A stretch of 64,000 bases of DNA from Prevotella sp. HJM029 (GCF_000599605.1 NZ_KK082668.1:210210-274209), one strand, 5' to 3'; counted from the stretch's first letter, positions 7,583 to 16,822 are shown. The notes: generated from the sequence alone by a model not told the origin. Program-made: numbers and translations.

Positions 7583-9727
7583 TTATAGGCCTCGTGCCTT
7601 TAATAAGGCCGAAGTATCAGGCGATTTCAACCCTGTGAAGCGGGTAAAAGTTTGCATTAAGTCCTCGGTGTTGCCCTTGCTCAGTACTTGTTGTCGGAAC
7701 GCTTGCCCCACTTCGCGTCTCAAGGCTCCACGCTTGGCAAAGCAATCGGCAATGTTATCGGCCAAAACCTCGGTCCAAAGATAGCTGTAATAGCCTGCAG
7801 CATAGCCGCCACCCCACACATGATTGAAATAAGAAGTGCTGTAACGGGGTGGAATTTGTGCATCGAATAAGCCCAATTTATTTAATGCCTGCCGTTCAAA
7901 ATCGTCTGCTTTATCGGCCGAAGGCACTTCGTTTTCAGGCAAAGTAGCCCACGCCATGTCGACAGAAGAGGCCGCAAGATTCTCGCCTAAAGCATAAGCT
8001 GAATGATAATTCATCGCAGACATGATTTTATTGCGCAGTGTATCGGGCATGGCTTCACCCGTTTTGGCATGCTTAGCAAAGTGGTTAAACACTTCTGGAA
8101 TAGCGGCAAACGACTCATTGAATTGCGAAGGCATCTCCACAAAGTCACGCGCTACGGCCGTCCCACTCAGTGTGTTGTATTTACAATCGGACAGCATACC
8201 ATGCAAAGCATGACCGAATTCATGGAACATCGTCGATACTTCGTCCCACGTAAGCAGAGTGGGTTGCCCCTCGGGTGCTTTGGCATAGTTGCACACATTA
8301 TATATAATAGGCTGTTGATGGCGCGCTTTACTCTGTTTAGCAAAGCTGCTCATCCACGCTCCTCCACGTTTGGTTGGGCGGCGGAAGTAATCACAATACC
8401 ACAAGGCTAAAGGCTTGCCATCGTAATCAATAACCTCAAAAACATGCATGTCGGGATGATAAGTGGGGAGGTCTTTACGCTCTTTGAAGGTCAATCCATA
8501 AGCTCTGTTAGCCGCATAAAACACGCCATTCACCAAGACACTGTCGATGTTGAAATAGGGTTTCACGTCATCTTCCGAGAAATGAAACTTCTCTTGTTTC
8601 ATCTTCGCTGAATAATACATGCGGTCGTAAGGCTGTAATTGAAAATCGTTGCCCATAGTTTGGCGCGCATAGGCTTCAATCTCGAGCGTCTCTTGCTGTG
8701 CCTTGGGCAGATAAGCGGTAGTGAGTTGTTGCAAGAAAGTCTGCACATTCTGCGGCGTTTTGGCCATCGTTTTCTCCAAAGAATAGGCTGCATAGTTGGG
8801 ATAGCCCATGAGTCTTGCCTTTTCGGCACGTAGTTTAGCCAGCTCAACCACAAGTGGGTAGGTGTTGAAAGCGTTTGTTCCATCGGCACGATGACGCGAA
8901 GCCTCATAGACTTTGCGGCGCAATTCGCGATTTTCTAAGTTCGTTAGGATGGGTTGTTGCGTGGTATTGACGATGACAATGCAATAAGGAGCTTTACTAC
9001 CGCGACTTTCTGCATCCTTTTTACATTGTGCAATGTCGGCCTCACTCAAGCCTTTCAGCTCATCTTTACTATTTACCCACACCACAGCAGCATTGGTTGC
9101 GTCGGGCAAAACATTGCTCCATTGTTGTTGGAGGTCAGAAATCTGTTTGTTAATTTCCTCCATACGCGCCTTCTTTTCGGGTGAGAGTAGTGCGCCATTG
9201 CGAACAAAGTTTTTATAGATTTCGTCTAACAAGCGCAAATCTTCGCCTTTTAACTGCTGGCGTTGATGGTCATAAACATATTTAATGCGCTTGAAAAGTT
9301 TTACATTAAATGTAATTTCGTTTTGCAAATCGGTGAGCAGTGGTGTGATTTCTTTTTGTGTTTGTGCTATAACGGCTGTTTTATGTGCTCCCGTCAAGGC
9401 ATAGAATATGCTCGAGACGCGGTCTAAGGTTTGGCCACATTGCTCATAAGCCAGCACCGTGTTGGCAAAGGTGGGACGCTGTTTGTTGTTCACAATGTAC
9501 TGAATCTCTTTACGTTGCTGTCGAATGCCCTCTTTTAAGGCTGGTAGATAGTCGCCCTCTTGGATGCGATTAAAGTCGGGTGCACCAAACGTCAATTTGC
9601 TTTTTTGGAGCAGTGGGTTGTTCATTGCGGTGGCAGAGGCGTTTTGTGCGGTTGCAGCGAGTGCCATTGTCGAAGCCAACCCTGTTGTCATCAGGGTGCG
9701 TTTCATCATTGTTTGCAATCGTTTCAT
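7583..9727 (-). CDS. dcp: M3-family zinc metallopeptidase (peptidyl-dipeptidase Dcp-like)
   Basis: About 714 residues. An M3 metallopeptidase that cleaves dipeptides from peptide C-termini. The zinc motif HEFGH sits in STMFHEFGHALHGM (about residue 500), with the third ligand in the downstream FVEMPSQFNESF; the C-terminal YFNHVWGGGYAAGYYSYLW is the usual substrate-binding tail. ATG 9727 is chosen because the longer frame to 9742 needs a TTG. An N-terminal signal peptide (about residues 1-26, ending ALAATAQ) places it in the periplasm, as for many Bacteroidetes relatives. Single gene, convergent with dps. Confidence 0.92.
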   Translation of the reverse strand: MKRLQTMMKRTLMTTGLASTMALAATAQNASATAMNNPLLQKSKLTFGAPDFNRIQEGDYLPALKEGIRQQRKEIQYIVNNKQRPTFANTVLAYEQCGQTLDRVSSIFYALTGAHKTAVIAQTQKEITPLLTDLQNEITFNVKLFKRIKYVYDHQRQQLKGEDLRLLDEIYKNFVRNGALLSPEKKARMEEINKQISDLQQQWSNVLPDATNAAVVWVNSKDELKGLSEADIAQCKKDAESRGSKAPYCIVIVNTTQQPILTNLENRELRRKVYEASRHRADGTNAFNTYPLVVELAKLRAEKARLMGYPNYAAYSLEKTMAKTPQNVQTFLQQLTTAYLPKAQQETLEIEAYARQTMGNDFQLQPYDRMYYSAKMKQEKFHFSEDDVKPYFNIDSVLVNGVFYAANRAYGLTFKERKDLPTYHPDMHVFEVIDYDGKPLALWYCDYFRRPTKRGGAWMSSFAKQSKARHQQPIIYNVCNYAKAPEGQPTLLTWDEVSTMFHEFGHALHGMLSDCKYNTLSGTAVARDFVEMPSQFNESFAAIPEVFNHFAKHAKTGEAMPDTLRNKIMSAMNYHSAYALGENLAASSVDMAWATLPENEVPSADKADDFERQALNKLGLFDAQIPPRYSTSYFNHVWGGGYAAGYYSYLWTEVLADNIADCFAKRGALRREVGQAFRQQVLSKGNTEDLMQTFTRFTGLKSPDTSALLKARGL

Positions 9728-9841
9728 ATTCTTTTTTATCAATATAAATATTTTGTAGCATTAAAATGAAATCAGAAAGAAAAGTATTTACGATACAGAA
9801 AATCTGTTGTAATCTTTTATTTCTCTTCTTTTATTGTTTTG

Positions 9842-9849
9842 CAAATATA
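9842..9849 (-). promoter_or_regulatory. -7 element for the M3 peptidase gene
   Basis: TATATTTG on the minus strand, about 115 bases upstream of the ATG at 9727. No clear -33 element. Bases 9743-9841 would be its 5' UTR. Confidence 0.45.
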
Positions 9850-9926
9850 ATCTTTTTGGGTGTTATGATACTATTTTTAGTGGTTTGATTACTCTTTTTT
9901 AGGAATTATCTATGTGTTGGTGGGGC

Positions 9927-10146
9927 TATCTTTGTGTAATCAAGGATGACTTTTTATGCACAATTATATTTATCAAATAGCTCGTTATCCTGTGAAATAG
10001 GGTTGTAATGGCAGTGTGAACAAGGCTGTTGTTATCGTTTTACACGATTTCTTCTAAATACTTTAATGTAAATTGTGGGTGGGAATTTGCCCACCCTTTT
10101 ATGTATGTTTGAGCAGAAAGGGACTGCTCAAACATACTTCTTTTTT
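9927..10146 (+). ncRNA. Candidate small RNA in a gene-free region
   Basis: On the plus strand a -7-like TATCTTTG (9927-9934) precedes about 200 bases without a convincing gene. The region ends in three hairpins: ATCGT/ACGAT (10034-10048), GGGTGGG/CCCACCC (10077-10096) followed by TTTT, and a perfect 14-bp stem (10103-10137) followed by TTCTTTTTT. The T-runs follow the stems only on the plus strand, where no protein gene ends. The longest start near the promoter gives only a 20-codon frame (9945). No -33 element is visible, so this is a candidate only. Confidence 0.4.
10103..10146 (+). terminator. Strong plus-strand terminator hairpin
   Basis: GTATGTTTGAGCAG (10103-10116) pairs perfectly with CTGCTCAAACATAC (10124-10137), loop AAAGGGA, then TTCTTTTTT. 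A second hairpin, GGGTGGG/CCCACCC with TTTT, lies directly upstream (10077-10100). On the minus strand, just past the endonuclease stop at 10155, neither stem is followed by a T-run. Confidence 0.65.
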
Positions 10147-10154
10147 ATATAGAA

Positions 10155-11717
10155 CTATTTTACAGCGTATTTTTGTCCACCGATGATATAAATACCTGCG
10201 GGAAGATTTTGCAGTGCATCATCCATTTTGACATGTCTTCGTACGAGGTTACCACTCATTGTGTAGACGTCAACAATGGTTTGCCCATTGTAATGATAGG
10301 ACTTGATGTCTGAAGGAACGACTTTCACGAAGAGAGATATGCGTTGCACGCTCCTTGAAAACTTATAACAAGCGAAGCGGTGATGCTGCGTATTACAGAA
10401 TATTCCGCGCTCAGGATGATCTAAGGGGGCAATATCAGCAAGGGCATTTTCTGTGATGTTGATGATCCATTGAGCCTCAGTGGAGGTGGCAGATGCACTA
10501 TTAAAAAGGTTATTTTTTGACCCTTTATATGACAGGTAGTGCTGCTCTACAGGGTCGTAGAAGGTAAAAGCTGTACCTTGTTGTCCCAAGATGAAACTAC
10601 GTGGGGCGTTTTCTTCATTGACTTTTAAGCTTATTGTCTGTTGAGGTGGAATAGCGATGGTTTTGGAGTTGCGATAGTCTTTGGCAGAACTCCACATGAA
10701 GGTGCCTCCAGAAGTATAACCAATGAGTATTTCATCGCCAGCTTTGAGTTCTGTAAGTGAGGAGACTAACTTAAATGTAGCTTGCCCTGTCGTGGGATTA
10801 ATAGTTGGTGTTGGTGGTGTTATGGGGGCAGGAGAAGGAGGCGTTTCTCCTCCAGGATGAGGCACTGGTGTTATAGGTGTGTTTGTTTTCCCATCATAGT
10901 GGAAGACAACATTTACGCTATCCCCCCACACATATTGTTCTAATCCAGGATAATCAATGAAAGGATTACGATTGTGTTGTAGTTGGTAGATAGCTTCATT
11001 TCGTTTGGTTTCTTTCTCACTAACAGGGTCGTTCTTCGCCCAACGTAGCAGCATTTGCAGTTGCCATTGCACGATTCCAGGATAGGATTCGGGACCAAAA
11101 ATGTTGCCCGTCCAGTTGTTTAAATAGTCTTCATAGCGCGTAGCCATATAGAAATAGGTGCGTGCGAAATCGCCTTTATATTCATCTGCGGGTTCAAAGA
11201 CTGGGCCATTAAAGCCTGTGACAGTACATCTTCCCACCTTTGACAATCCACCTTCTGACTGGTAAGATTCTCCTTGGTTTTCTCCAAAGGGCATGTTTCC
11301 ACGCCGATTATTTACATAACCATCCGTCGGATAGACGTGGAAGAGGTCAGAACGCATGGGTGACTGTTTGTTAAACCAGCTCTGTGGCACAGAATGTTCA
11401 CGATTGTAACAATCACCTTCTTTTCTATAGTTGCCAGCTCTGTCGGTTTTTGGATTGTAATGTGTGATGTTTGAATACATATCCCATATGGTTCCATCAG
11501 GGCGTAGGTCGGTCTTTTCGTAGGCTTCCCATAGTTTAGAGTAGCCTAAATCTTGGGTCCCATGACTAATGATGGTCGCGAAGGCCGTTTTTAGCGCCCT
11601 ACCTTTTTGTAGGTTGGCAGCAGCATAATAAGTACCAGTGTTGTTAGGGCCTTGTGCATATGTTACTAAAGTGGTGCATAGCAACCATGCGAGGATTGAG
11701 AGTCTAATAAATTTCAT
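10155..11717 (-). CDS. Secreted endonuclease I-family nuclease with type IX-like C-terminal domain
   Basis: A 520-residue nuclease of the EndA/NucM (endonuclease I) family. Signal peptide at 1-21 (ending VTYAQ). The His-Me finger core includes CYNREHSVPQSWF (about 103-115) and DLFHVYPTDGYVNNRRGNMP (about 124-143), with the catalytic His in REHSVP. A proline/threonine-rich linker (about 275-310) leads to a second beta region. The last 45 residues (QTIVDVYTMSGNLVRR, LPAGIYIIGG) match the pattern of a type A C-terminal sorting domain for type IX secretion, so export across the outer membrane is likely. It probably degrades extracellular DNA or RNA. Last gene of the run starting at the PASTA gene. 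Confidence 0.87.
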   Translation of the reverse strand: MKFIRLSILAWLLCTTLVTYAQGPNNTGTYYAAANLQKGRALKTAFATIISHGTQDLGYSKLWEAYEKTDLRPDGTIWDMYSNITHYNPKTDRAGNYRKEGDCYNREHSVPQSWFNKQSPMRSDLFHVYPTDGYVNNRRGNMPFGENQGESYQSEGGLSKVGRCTVTGFNGPVFEPADEYKGDFARTYFYMATRYEDYLNNWTGNIFGPESYPGIVQWQLQMLLRWAKNDPVSEKETKRNEAIYQLQHNRNPFIDYPGLEQYVWGDSVNVVFHYDGKTNTPITPVPHPGGETPPSPAPITPPTPTINPTTGQATFKLVSSLTELKAGDEILIGYTSGGTFMWSSAKDYRNSKTIAIPPQQTISLKVNEENAPRSFILGQQGTAFTFYDPVEQHYLSYKGSKNNLFNSASATSTEAQWIINITENALADIAPLDHPERGIFCNTQHHRFACYKFSRSVQRISLFVKVVPSDIKSYHYNGQTIVDVYTMSGNLVRRHVKMDDALQNLPAGIYIIGGQKYAVK

Positions 11718-11748
11718 AGGGAAGGTGTTGAATGCTTATGTTTTGAAT

Positions 11749-12423
11749 TTATAAAATAAAATTTCGATAGATATAGCCTTGATAAGTCATCATGGAAAGT
11801 CTTATATGACAACCTCGAGGTAAATGGCGGATGGGAACGCTGATATAACCATGGGTTGAATAGTATTCTGGCACACCACCTTGGTCATGATATAGTTGCA
11901 GGTGTATGAATTGGAGTTGCCCTCCAGTTGAGACACTATCCATTTCAATGATGGAGAGGTGTTGGCTTTGCATACTATTCTCTTGTTGTCCAGTCTTCAG
12001 TGCCAATCCAATATTAAGGTATTGACGATGCTTGCTGAGCCAAGCGCTTTCAAAAATTACAGGATCAGCGCGCAAAGTCCTAAAGCGGTGTTGAGGAATA
12101 TAGGGCAACACTGCGATAGGGGTGAGTTGATCAACAGCTATCTTTGTAGCGGATGAAGGCTGGTGATAGAGCAAAGCACGATAGAGTGTGTCGCGGTTTA
12201 CAAGCCAAGGTGCTGTGAAAGGGGAGGCAAAGCGTAGGGTATCCCCCGCATCCGTAACGGCAAATGTGATGGCATGTCGTTGTACGGGAGCTTCAACAAA
12301 GTCGGCTTGCAAGAAGGAATAGCGTCCATTACCATCATCATAGCTGTCTTTTGAGCAGGCGAGGAGCAATGGTAAGCACAAACTTACCATTGCTATGATG
12401 ATTGTTTTCGACCTGTCACACAT
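11749..12423 (-). CDS. NigD-like lipoprotein
   Basis: A 224-residue lipoprotein: signal peptide ending LLLACSKD (Cys23 as the lipidation site), then YDDGNGRYSFLQADFVEA, the typical opening of NigD-like proteins, and a beta-sandwich-like body. The family is common in Bacteroidales and was first noted beside bacteriocin genes in Prevotella; its molecular role is not established, and no bacteriocin genes are present here. It lies 31 bases upstream of the nuclease gene and one base downstream of the acyltransferase gene, so the three are probably co-transcribed. Confidence 0.75.
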   Translation of the reverse strand: MCDRSKTIIIAMVSLCLPLLLACSKDSYDDGNGRYSFLQADFVEAPVQRHAITFAVTDAGDTLRFASPFTAPWLVNRDTLYRALLYHQPSSATKIAVDQLTPIAVLPYIPQHRFRTLRADPVIFESAWLSKHRQYLNIGLALKTGQQENSMQSQHLSIIEMDSVSTGGQLQFIHLQLYHDQGGVPEYYSTHGYISVPIRHLPRGCHIRLSMMTYQGYIYRNFIL

Positions 12424-12424
12424 T

Positions 12425-13624
12425 CTATTTAACGAATGGAAGATGATTAAACCATGACTTTAAACGTCCACTTCCATCGCGTGCTGCCATGTAATTCTTT
12501 GCAGGATAAGCATATTGGCTGAGGATACAAAGACGTAGGAACTTCTCATCTTTGTTATCGATGTCAATCTTTTCTAACTGTGTTGCAAGATATTCCTCAA
12601 AAAAGTGTAAATCTTCTGTTGTATAGAAACTGGTGTAGAGGTGCGTATCTTGTATCAAATCGAGTGCAATGTAGTTACAGGGGTACAAACGATAGTTGCG
12701 GTGAATTTCAGTATCTATGTGTGTAGCGATGGTGTCGAAAAGCTTATTTTTAGGCATTTCTTCATCCAAAGTAAGGAGCCATTTGTCGATACAGGGTGCA
12801 CACACATAGTTGATATGTCCTTTATAACCGCGAATACCTGTGAGCATACTTTCGATATCGTCGCCGTCACCTTTCTTCCAATAAGGTAGATCTCGGCGCA
12901 ATTGGTATTCGCGTGCTTTGAGATAGTCGCAGGGATCATACTCATAAGAGATGGCTAATGGCACGATATGCAATTGCATGAGCCGTTCAATGATGGTCCC
13001 TTCACCACCCATTGCCATCATTTTCAGAATGGCAGGTTGGGTTAAGTCATTTGAGTTCTTTGCTCGCCCTTGCCGTTGTGCAATCCAAACATTTTCTCGC
13101 TTTTCGTTGATAGCATAATGGATATACTCCGACATGCGTTTGCTTGCGCGTAGCATTTCAACCGAATGGAGTGCCCGTTCCACAGTAAACGATTTGTTGA
13201 CACGCACCAAATCGTGCACCCAAGGCAATTTCAACAAGTTGTCGCCAATCGCAATTTCGCAGGTAGTATCGAAGCCAACATCAATGAGTAACTTGTCTAA
13301 GAATGCAGAATCGAGCACGATGTCGCGATGATTGCTCACAAAAGTGTAGCGCTCTTTGATGTTAATGTTAGAGGCATCCATGTTGCATCCTAAAGAAAGC
13401 TTGTGCACCAATCCTTGTAAGAAGGGGTAGCAGAAGGTCTTTTGAAAGGCAAGGTTCGTGTCGCAAGCACGCATCTTAGTAGCAATTTGCTCAAGAGGCA
13501 CGTCTGGATAGAGATAGTTTAGCACTTTTTTAAATTGCTCATCGGCCAGCAATCGATCGTAGACTGCGGGTAGTTCCTCAGGCTCAAAGGGCCTGATAGG
13601 GTCAAATTCTGCAGGTATTTTCAT
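12425..13624 (-). CDS. Glycerol-phosphate-type acyltransferase (PlsC-like)
   Basis: A 399-residue protein with a PlsC/LPLAT acyltransferase core. The catalytic HX4D motif appears as NHRDIVLDS (about residues 97-105), followed by the substrate blocks GDNLLKLPWVHDLVRVNK and NVWIAQRQGRAKNSND (about 177-192, the arginine-bearing block III). It should transfer an acyl chain to a glycerol-phosphate-like or related lipid acceptor at the inner membrane; no transmembrane helix is obvious. The protein is longer than simple PlsC enzymes, with about 80 N-terminal and 150 C-terminal extra residues, so the acceptor is uncertain. It follows ddl by 12 bases. Confidence 0.8.
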   Translation of the reverse strand: MKIPAEFDPIRPFEPEELPAVYDRLLADEQFKKVLNYLYPDVPLEQIATKMRACDTNLAFQKTFCYPFLQGLVHKLSLGCNMDASNINIKERYTFVSNHRDIVLDSAFLDKLLIDVGFDTTCEIAIGDNLLKLPWVHDLVRVNKSFTVERALHSVEMLRASKRMSEYIHYAINEKRENVWIAQRQGRAKNSNDLTQPAILKMMAMGGEGTIIERLMQLHIVPLAISYEYDPCDYLKAREYQLRRDLPYWKKGDGDDIESMLTGIRGYKGHINYVCAPCIDKWLLTLDEEMPKNKLFDTIATHIDTEIHRNYRLYPCNYIALDLIQDTHLYTSFYTTEDLHFFEEYLATQLEKIDIDNKDEKFLRLCILSQYAYPAKNYMAARDGSGRLKSWFNHLPFVK

Positions 13625-13636
13625 AATGAAAGGGTT

Positions 13637-14632
13637 TTAAAACTGGTTTTCAACAATATCGCTGAGTACATCCTTGATGTCTAATCCTGCAGCCTTTACT
13701 TGCTGAGGAATGAAGCTTGTAGGGGTCATACCTGGCGTAGTGTTAATCTCCAGCATATTAATAACGTCATTTCCGTCTTGATCTTTTGAAATGATATAGT
13801 CGATACGAATGATTCCATTAGCATGAAGAATATCGTAGATGCGTGCTGTCTCTGCAGCTACCTTGTTTGCTGTTTCAGGGCTTAAGCGTGCAGGTGTGAT
13901 TTCTTCTACTTGGCCATTGTACTTCGCATCATAGTCAAAGAATTCATTCTTGGGTACTACTTCTGTAGCAGGCAATACTACTTCCTTATCCTTTGTTTTA
14001 TAAATACCTTGTGAGATTTCAGTCCCTTTGAGGAAACTTTCAATCATCACTTCATTATTTTCCATAAATGCCACACGTAAAGCAGGTGCCAATTGGTCAG
14101 CATTCTTAACTTTCGACACGCCAAAACTGCTTCCATCAGCCGCAGGTTTTACAAAGCAAGGCATACCAATGCGTTTCGCAATAGCTTCTTCATCGTAGCG
14201 CTCTCCACGGCGGAGCAATACACTATCGGCCACTTTCACACCAAAACCTCTTAGATAGTTGTTGAGCACATATTTGTCAAAGGTCATTGCTTCAACCAAT
14301 ACTCCACTGGTGGAATAGGGCAAATGGATGAGGTCAAAGTAGCCTTGCATAACTCCATTCTCTCCTGGTTGACCATGAATAGTGATGTAGGCGTAATCGA
14401 AAAAGGAACGAGTACCATCCTGTTGAAAGGAAAAATCATTTTTATCAATCTCAGCAATGGCACCATTTTCAAGGTGAACATGCCAATTGGTCCTCTTCAC
14501 ATCGACAATAAATACATTGTAGCGTTGTTTATCAAAGAATGAAAATAGGCCTTGTGCCGAACGCATTGATACATCATGCTCAGAAGAGTCTCCGCCACAA
14601 ACGATGGCAATGTTTCTTTTAGAATTTCCCAT
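13637..14632 (-). CDS. ddl: D-alanine--D-alanine ligase
   Basis: A 331-residue ATP-grasp ligase that makes D-Ala-D-Ala for peptidoglycan precursors in the cytoplasm. IAIVCGGDSSEHDVSMRSA (about residues 8-26) is the N-terminal signature, PCFVKPAADGSSFGVSKV (about 158-175) the ATP-binding lysine loop, and NMLEINTTPGMTPTSFIP (about 293-310) the metal-binding and substrate-binding end. ATG 14632 is chosen because the longer frame to 14701 overlaps rluD and adds residues unlike the family. It begins 20 bases past rluD and lies outside the dcw cluster. Confidence 0.95.
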   Translation of the reverse strand: MGNSKRNIAIVCGGDSSEHDVSMRSAQGLFSFFDKQRYNVFIVDVKRTNWHVHLENGAIAEIDKNDFSFQQDGTRSFFDYAYITIHGQPGENGVMQGYFDLIHLPYSTSGVLVEAMTFDKYVLNNYLRGFGVKVADSVLLRRGERYDEEAIAKRIGMPCFVKPAADGSSFGVSKVKNADQLAPALRVAFMENNEVMIESFLKGTEISQGIYKTKDKEVVLPATEVVPKNEFFDYDAKYNGQVEEITPARLSPETANKVAAETARIYDILHANGIIRIDYIISKDQDGNDVINMLEINTTPGMTPTSFIPQQVKAAGLDIKDVLSDIVENQF

Positions 14633-14652
14633 ATCTGATAGTTTTATGTTTT

Positions 14653-15720
14653 TTATATTGTGAAAGTGTCTTGTGTTGTACCTGATAGATAGGCGCGCCA
14701 CTTATCAATTAAAGTTGAAAAATCTACTGGCCAATCCGAATCGAAGTCTATTTGCTGGCCTGTTGTGGGGTGGATAAAGCCCAATGTCTTTGCATGTAGT
14801 GCCTGTCTTGGACAGGCTTTGAAGCAGTTTTGGATAAAGGCTTTGTAAGAACTGCTGCGCTGTCCGCGAATTATCTCATCGCCACCATAGGTTGCATCAG
14901 CAAAGAGTGGATGGCCAATGTGCTTCATGTGTGCACGAATTTGGTGCGTTCTGCCTGTCTCCAAAATACATTCTACCAATGTAACATAGCCAAAACGCTG
15001 CATTACACGGTAGTGGGTGATGGCCGTTTTGCCCACTTCGCTATCCAAAGGAAATATCTTCATGCGCAATCTGTTCTTGGGGTCGCGTGCAATATTGCCC
15101 TCTATGGTGCCTTCATCTTCCACAAAATTACCCCAAACGAGGGCATGATAGCTGCGGTGAGTGGTTTTATTGAAGAACTGTTTCCCCAAATTAGACTTCG
15201 CATCAGCTGTCTTTGCTACAACGATGAGCCCACTAGTATCTTTGTCTATGCGATGAACTAATCCCACATCAGGATCGTTGGCATCAAAAGTGTCTAAGTC
15301 TTTTAGATGCCATGCCACGGCATTGATGAGCGTTCCTGTGAAGTTTCCTGCTCCAGGGTGCACTACCATACCTGCTTTTTTATTGATAACCATGAGGGCA
15401 TCATCTTCATAAACAATATCTAAGGGAATATTTTCAGCTGCGATACTCGTATCATGTTTGGGCGTGTTGAGCATGAGTGTAATCACATCATGTGGCCTGA
15501 TTTTATAGTTACTCTTCACAGCTTGGCCATTTACTTCGATACAGCCAGCATCGGCAGCCTGCTGTATTCGGTTGCGACTTTGATAGGGATTTTTGTCCGT
15601 CAAGTATTTATCGATGCGCACAGGCATCTGCCCTGCATCGACTTCTATCTTCCAATGCTCAAAACGTTGTGGCGTTTCGGTAGTCAATTCGTCATCTATG
15701 ATTTCTTGTTCTTCAATCAT
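14653..15720 (-). CDS. rluD: RluD-family 23S rRNA pseudouridine synthase
   Basis: A 355-residue RluA/RluD-type enzyme that converts uridines of large-subunit rRNA to pseudouridine. An N-terminal S4 RNA-binding domain (about residues 33-85, VRIDKYLTDKNPYQSRNRIQ) precedes the synthase core. The catalytic Asp is in GLVHRIDKDTSGLIVVAKT (about 150-168). TGRTHQIRAHMKHIGHPLFAD is the second family motif. The length is slightly above E. coli RluD. It starts three bases after the PASTA gene stop and is followed by ddl. Confidence 0.93.
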   Translation of the reverse strand: MIEEQEIIDDELTTETPQRFEHWKIEVDAGQMPVRIDKYLTDKNPYQSRNRIQQAADAGCIEVNGQAVKSNYKIRPHDVITLMLNTPKHDTSIAAENIPLDIVYEDDALMVINKKAGMVVHPGAGNFTGTLINAVAWHLKDLDTFDANDPDVGLVHRIDKDTSGLIVVAKTADAKSNLGKQFFNKTTHRSYHALVWGNFVEDEGTIEGNIARDPKNRLRMKIFPLDSEVGKTAITHYRVMQRFGYVTLVECILETGRTHQIRAHMKHIGHPLFADATYGGDEIIRGQRSSSYKAFIQNCFKACPRQALHAKTLGFIHPTTGQQIDFDSDWPVDFSTLIDKWRAYLSGTTQDTFTI

Positions 15721-15723
15721 ATG

Positions 15724-16440
15724 CTACTCTTTAGGCATTGTTTTGGCTGAATTTTCTTTAACGTTGTCGTTCCCTTTGGTAGGACTATCAGGTCCTGTCA
15801 CTACTTCAAATTCATCTACATCATCACCCATTTCGTTAGGATGTGGTAAAGCTGGGTCGATATAGTCTACGGAGTCATCGTCACTTCGCTCGCCGTTTCC
15901 CACTTGAATAATCAGCGTTGCTTCAACAGAAATCTTATCACCAGCATTTACAGGTCGACCATTTACCAGCACGCCATATACCCAATCCTTTTCGCCTGCA
16001 ATATACTTTGGTGTGCCAAGTTTAAAGCCCATGGCAGTTAATTTGGCCATGGCTTCGCGCAAAGAACTATTATCAATAATATCGGGGAGGGTAATTGTGG
16101 GGGTTTGTGGAGAGTTGATGGTGACATAGATGATATGCCCTGACTTCACTCTCTCGCCTGGAGTTAGAGATTGTTCAAGGATGCAATCTGCAGGTAGTGA
16201 CTTAACATAACCTGTGTCAACAACTTGAATTTCGAGCCCTAACTCGCGTAAGAGGTGCTCGGCATCCGTTAAACGTTTGTGTTTTAAGTCGGGAACGGGA
16301 ATTGCTTCACCATGGTGTGTATAGAAGTCGAGGCCAAACTTTACGCCCACACCTAACACAGCGACAACTAAACCCATGATAAGAATATTCTTCCACAGAT
16401 ACCAACTGCTAAACTTTTTAACGAATTCTGATGACTGCAT
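15724..16440 (-). CDS. Membrane-anchored PASTA-domain protein
   Basis: A 238-residue protein with one N-terminal transmembrane helix (about 18-40, NILIMGLVVAVLGVGVKFGL) and an extracytoplasmic part built of PASTA repeats: VPDLKHKRLTDAEHLLRELG (about 47-66), ITLPDIIDNSSLREAMAKLT (about 115-134) and a weaker third unit ending VEATLIIQVGNG. The last 45 residues are acidic and disordered. PASTA domains bind peptidoglycan fragments or muropeptides, but no kinase or transpeptidase domain is attached. First gene of the run to rluD, ddl and onward, with its own promoter. Confidence 0.85.
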   Translation of the reverse strand: MQSSEFVKKFSSWYLWKNILIMGLVVAVLGVGVKFGLDFYTHHGEAIPVPDLKHKRLTDAEHLLRELGLEIQVVDTGYVKSLPADCILEQSLTPGERVKSGHIIYVTINSPQTPTITLPDIIDNSSLREAMAKLTAMGFKLGTPKYIAGEKDWVYGVLVNGRPVNAGDKISVEATLIIQVGNGERSDDDSVDYIDPALPHPNEMGDDVDEFEVVTGPDSPTKGNDNVKENSAKTMPKE

Positions 16441-16471
16441 TTGTCCGATTAACTCCGTTTTTCCTATGTTG

Positions 16472-16502
16472 CAAAGATAAGATAAATGGCTTAAACAACA
16501 AA
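16472..16502 (-). promoter_or_regulatory. Promoter of the PASTA-rluD-ddl operon
   Basis: Minus strand TTTG (16499-16502), 19-base spacer, TATCTTTG (16472-16479), 32 bases upstream of the ATG at 16440. Confidence 0.7.
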
Positions 16503-16514
16503 ATAATTAAATGC

Positions 16515-16551
16515 AAAAAGCAGCAAAGAACGATGTACTTTGCTGCTTTTT
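16515..16551 (-). terminator. Terminator after rpmH
   Basis: Stem AAAAAGCAGCAAAG (16515-16528) with CTTTGCTGCTTTTT (16538-16551), 26 bases beyond the rpmH stop; the arms supply a T-run in either direction. Confidence 0.85.
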
Positions 16552-16577
16552 CTAATCTATCATCAGTCTCCTCAGGT

Positions 16578-16733
16578 CTACTTGCCGTGATTTTCGTCAG
16601 AGACTGTTAATTTCTTTCTACCATGAGCACGACGTGAAGCTAACACACGGCGGCCATTCTTTGTTGCCATTCTCTCGCGAAAACCATGCTTGTTCACGCG
16701 ACGGCGGTTGTGAGGCTGGAATGTTCTTTTCAT
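16578..16733 (-). CDS. rpmH: 50S ribosomal protein L34
   Basis: A 51-residue gene. The translation opens [20 protein letters not shown] and continues [20 protein letters not shown], the near-invariant L34 core, with a short tail [12 protein letters not shown]34 sits in the large ribosomal subunit and contacts 23S rRNA. It is a single gene here, with its own promoter and terminator, not next to rnpA or dnaA as in many other phyla. Confidence 0.97.
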   Translation of the reverse strand: MKRTFQPHNRRRVNKHGFRERMATKNGRRVLASRRAHGRKKLTVSDENHGK

Positions 16734-16822
16734 TTTCTTTCTTATTTATTTTGTTATTTATTGCAACGTATGAGCGCTATTTGGTCATGCTAAACCTGCG
16801 TTCGTTCCTCCTTTTTGGCTTG

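Noticed and set aside
14633-14701. N-terminal extension of ddl
   Set aside because: The extra 23 residues overlap rluD and do not resemble Ddl; MGNSKRNIAIVCGG at 14632 is the natural start.
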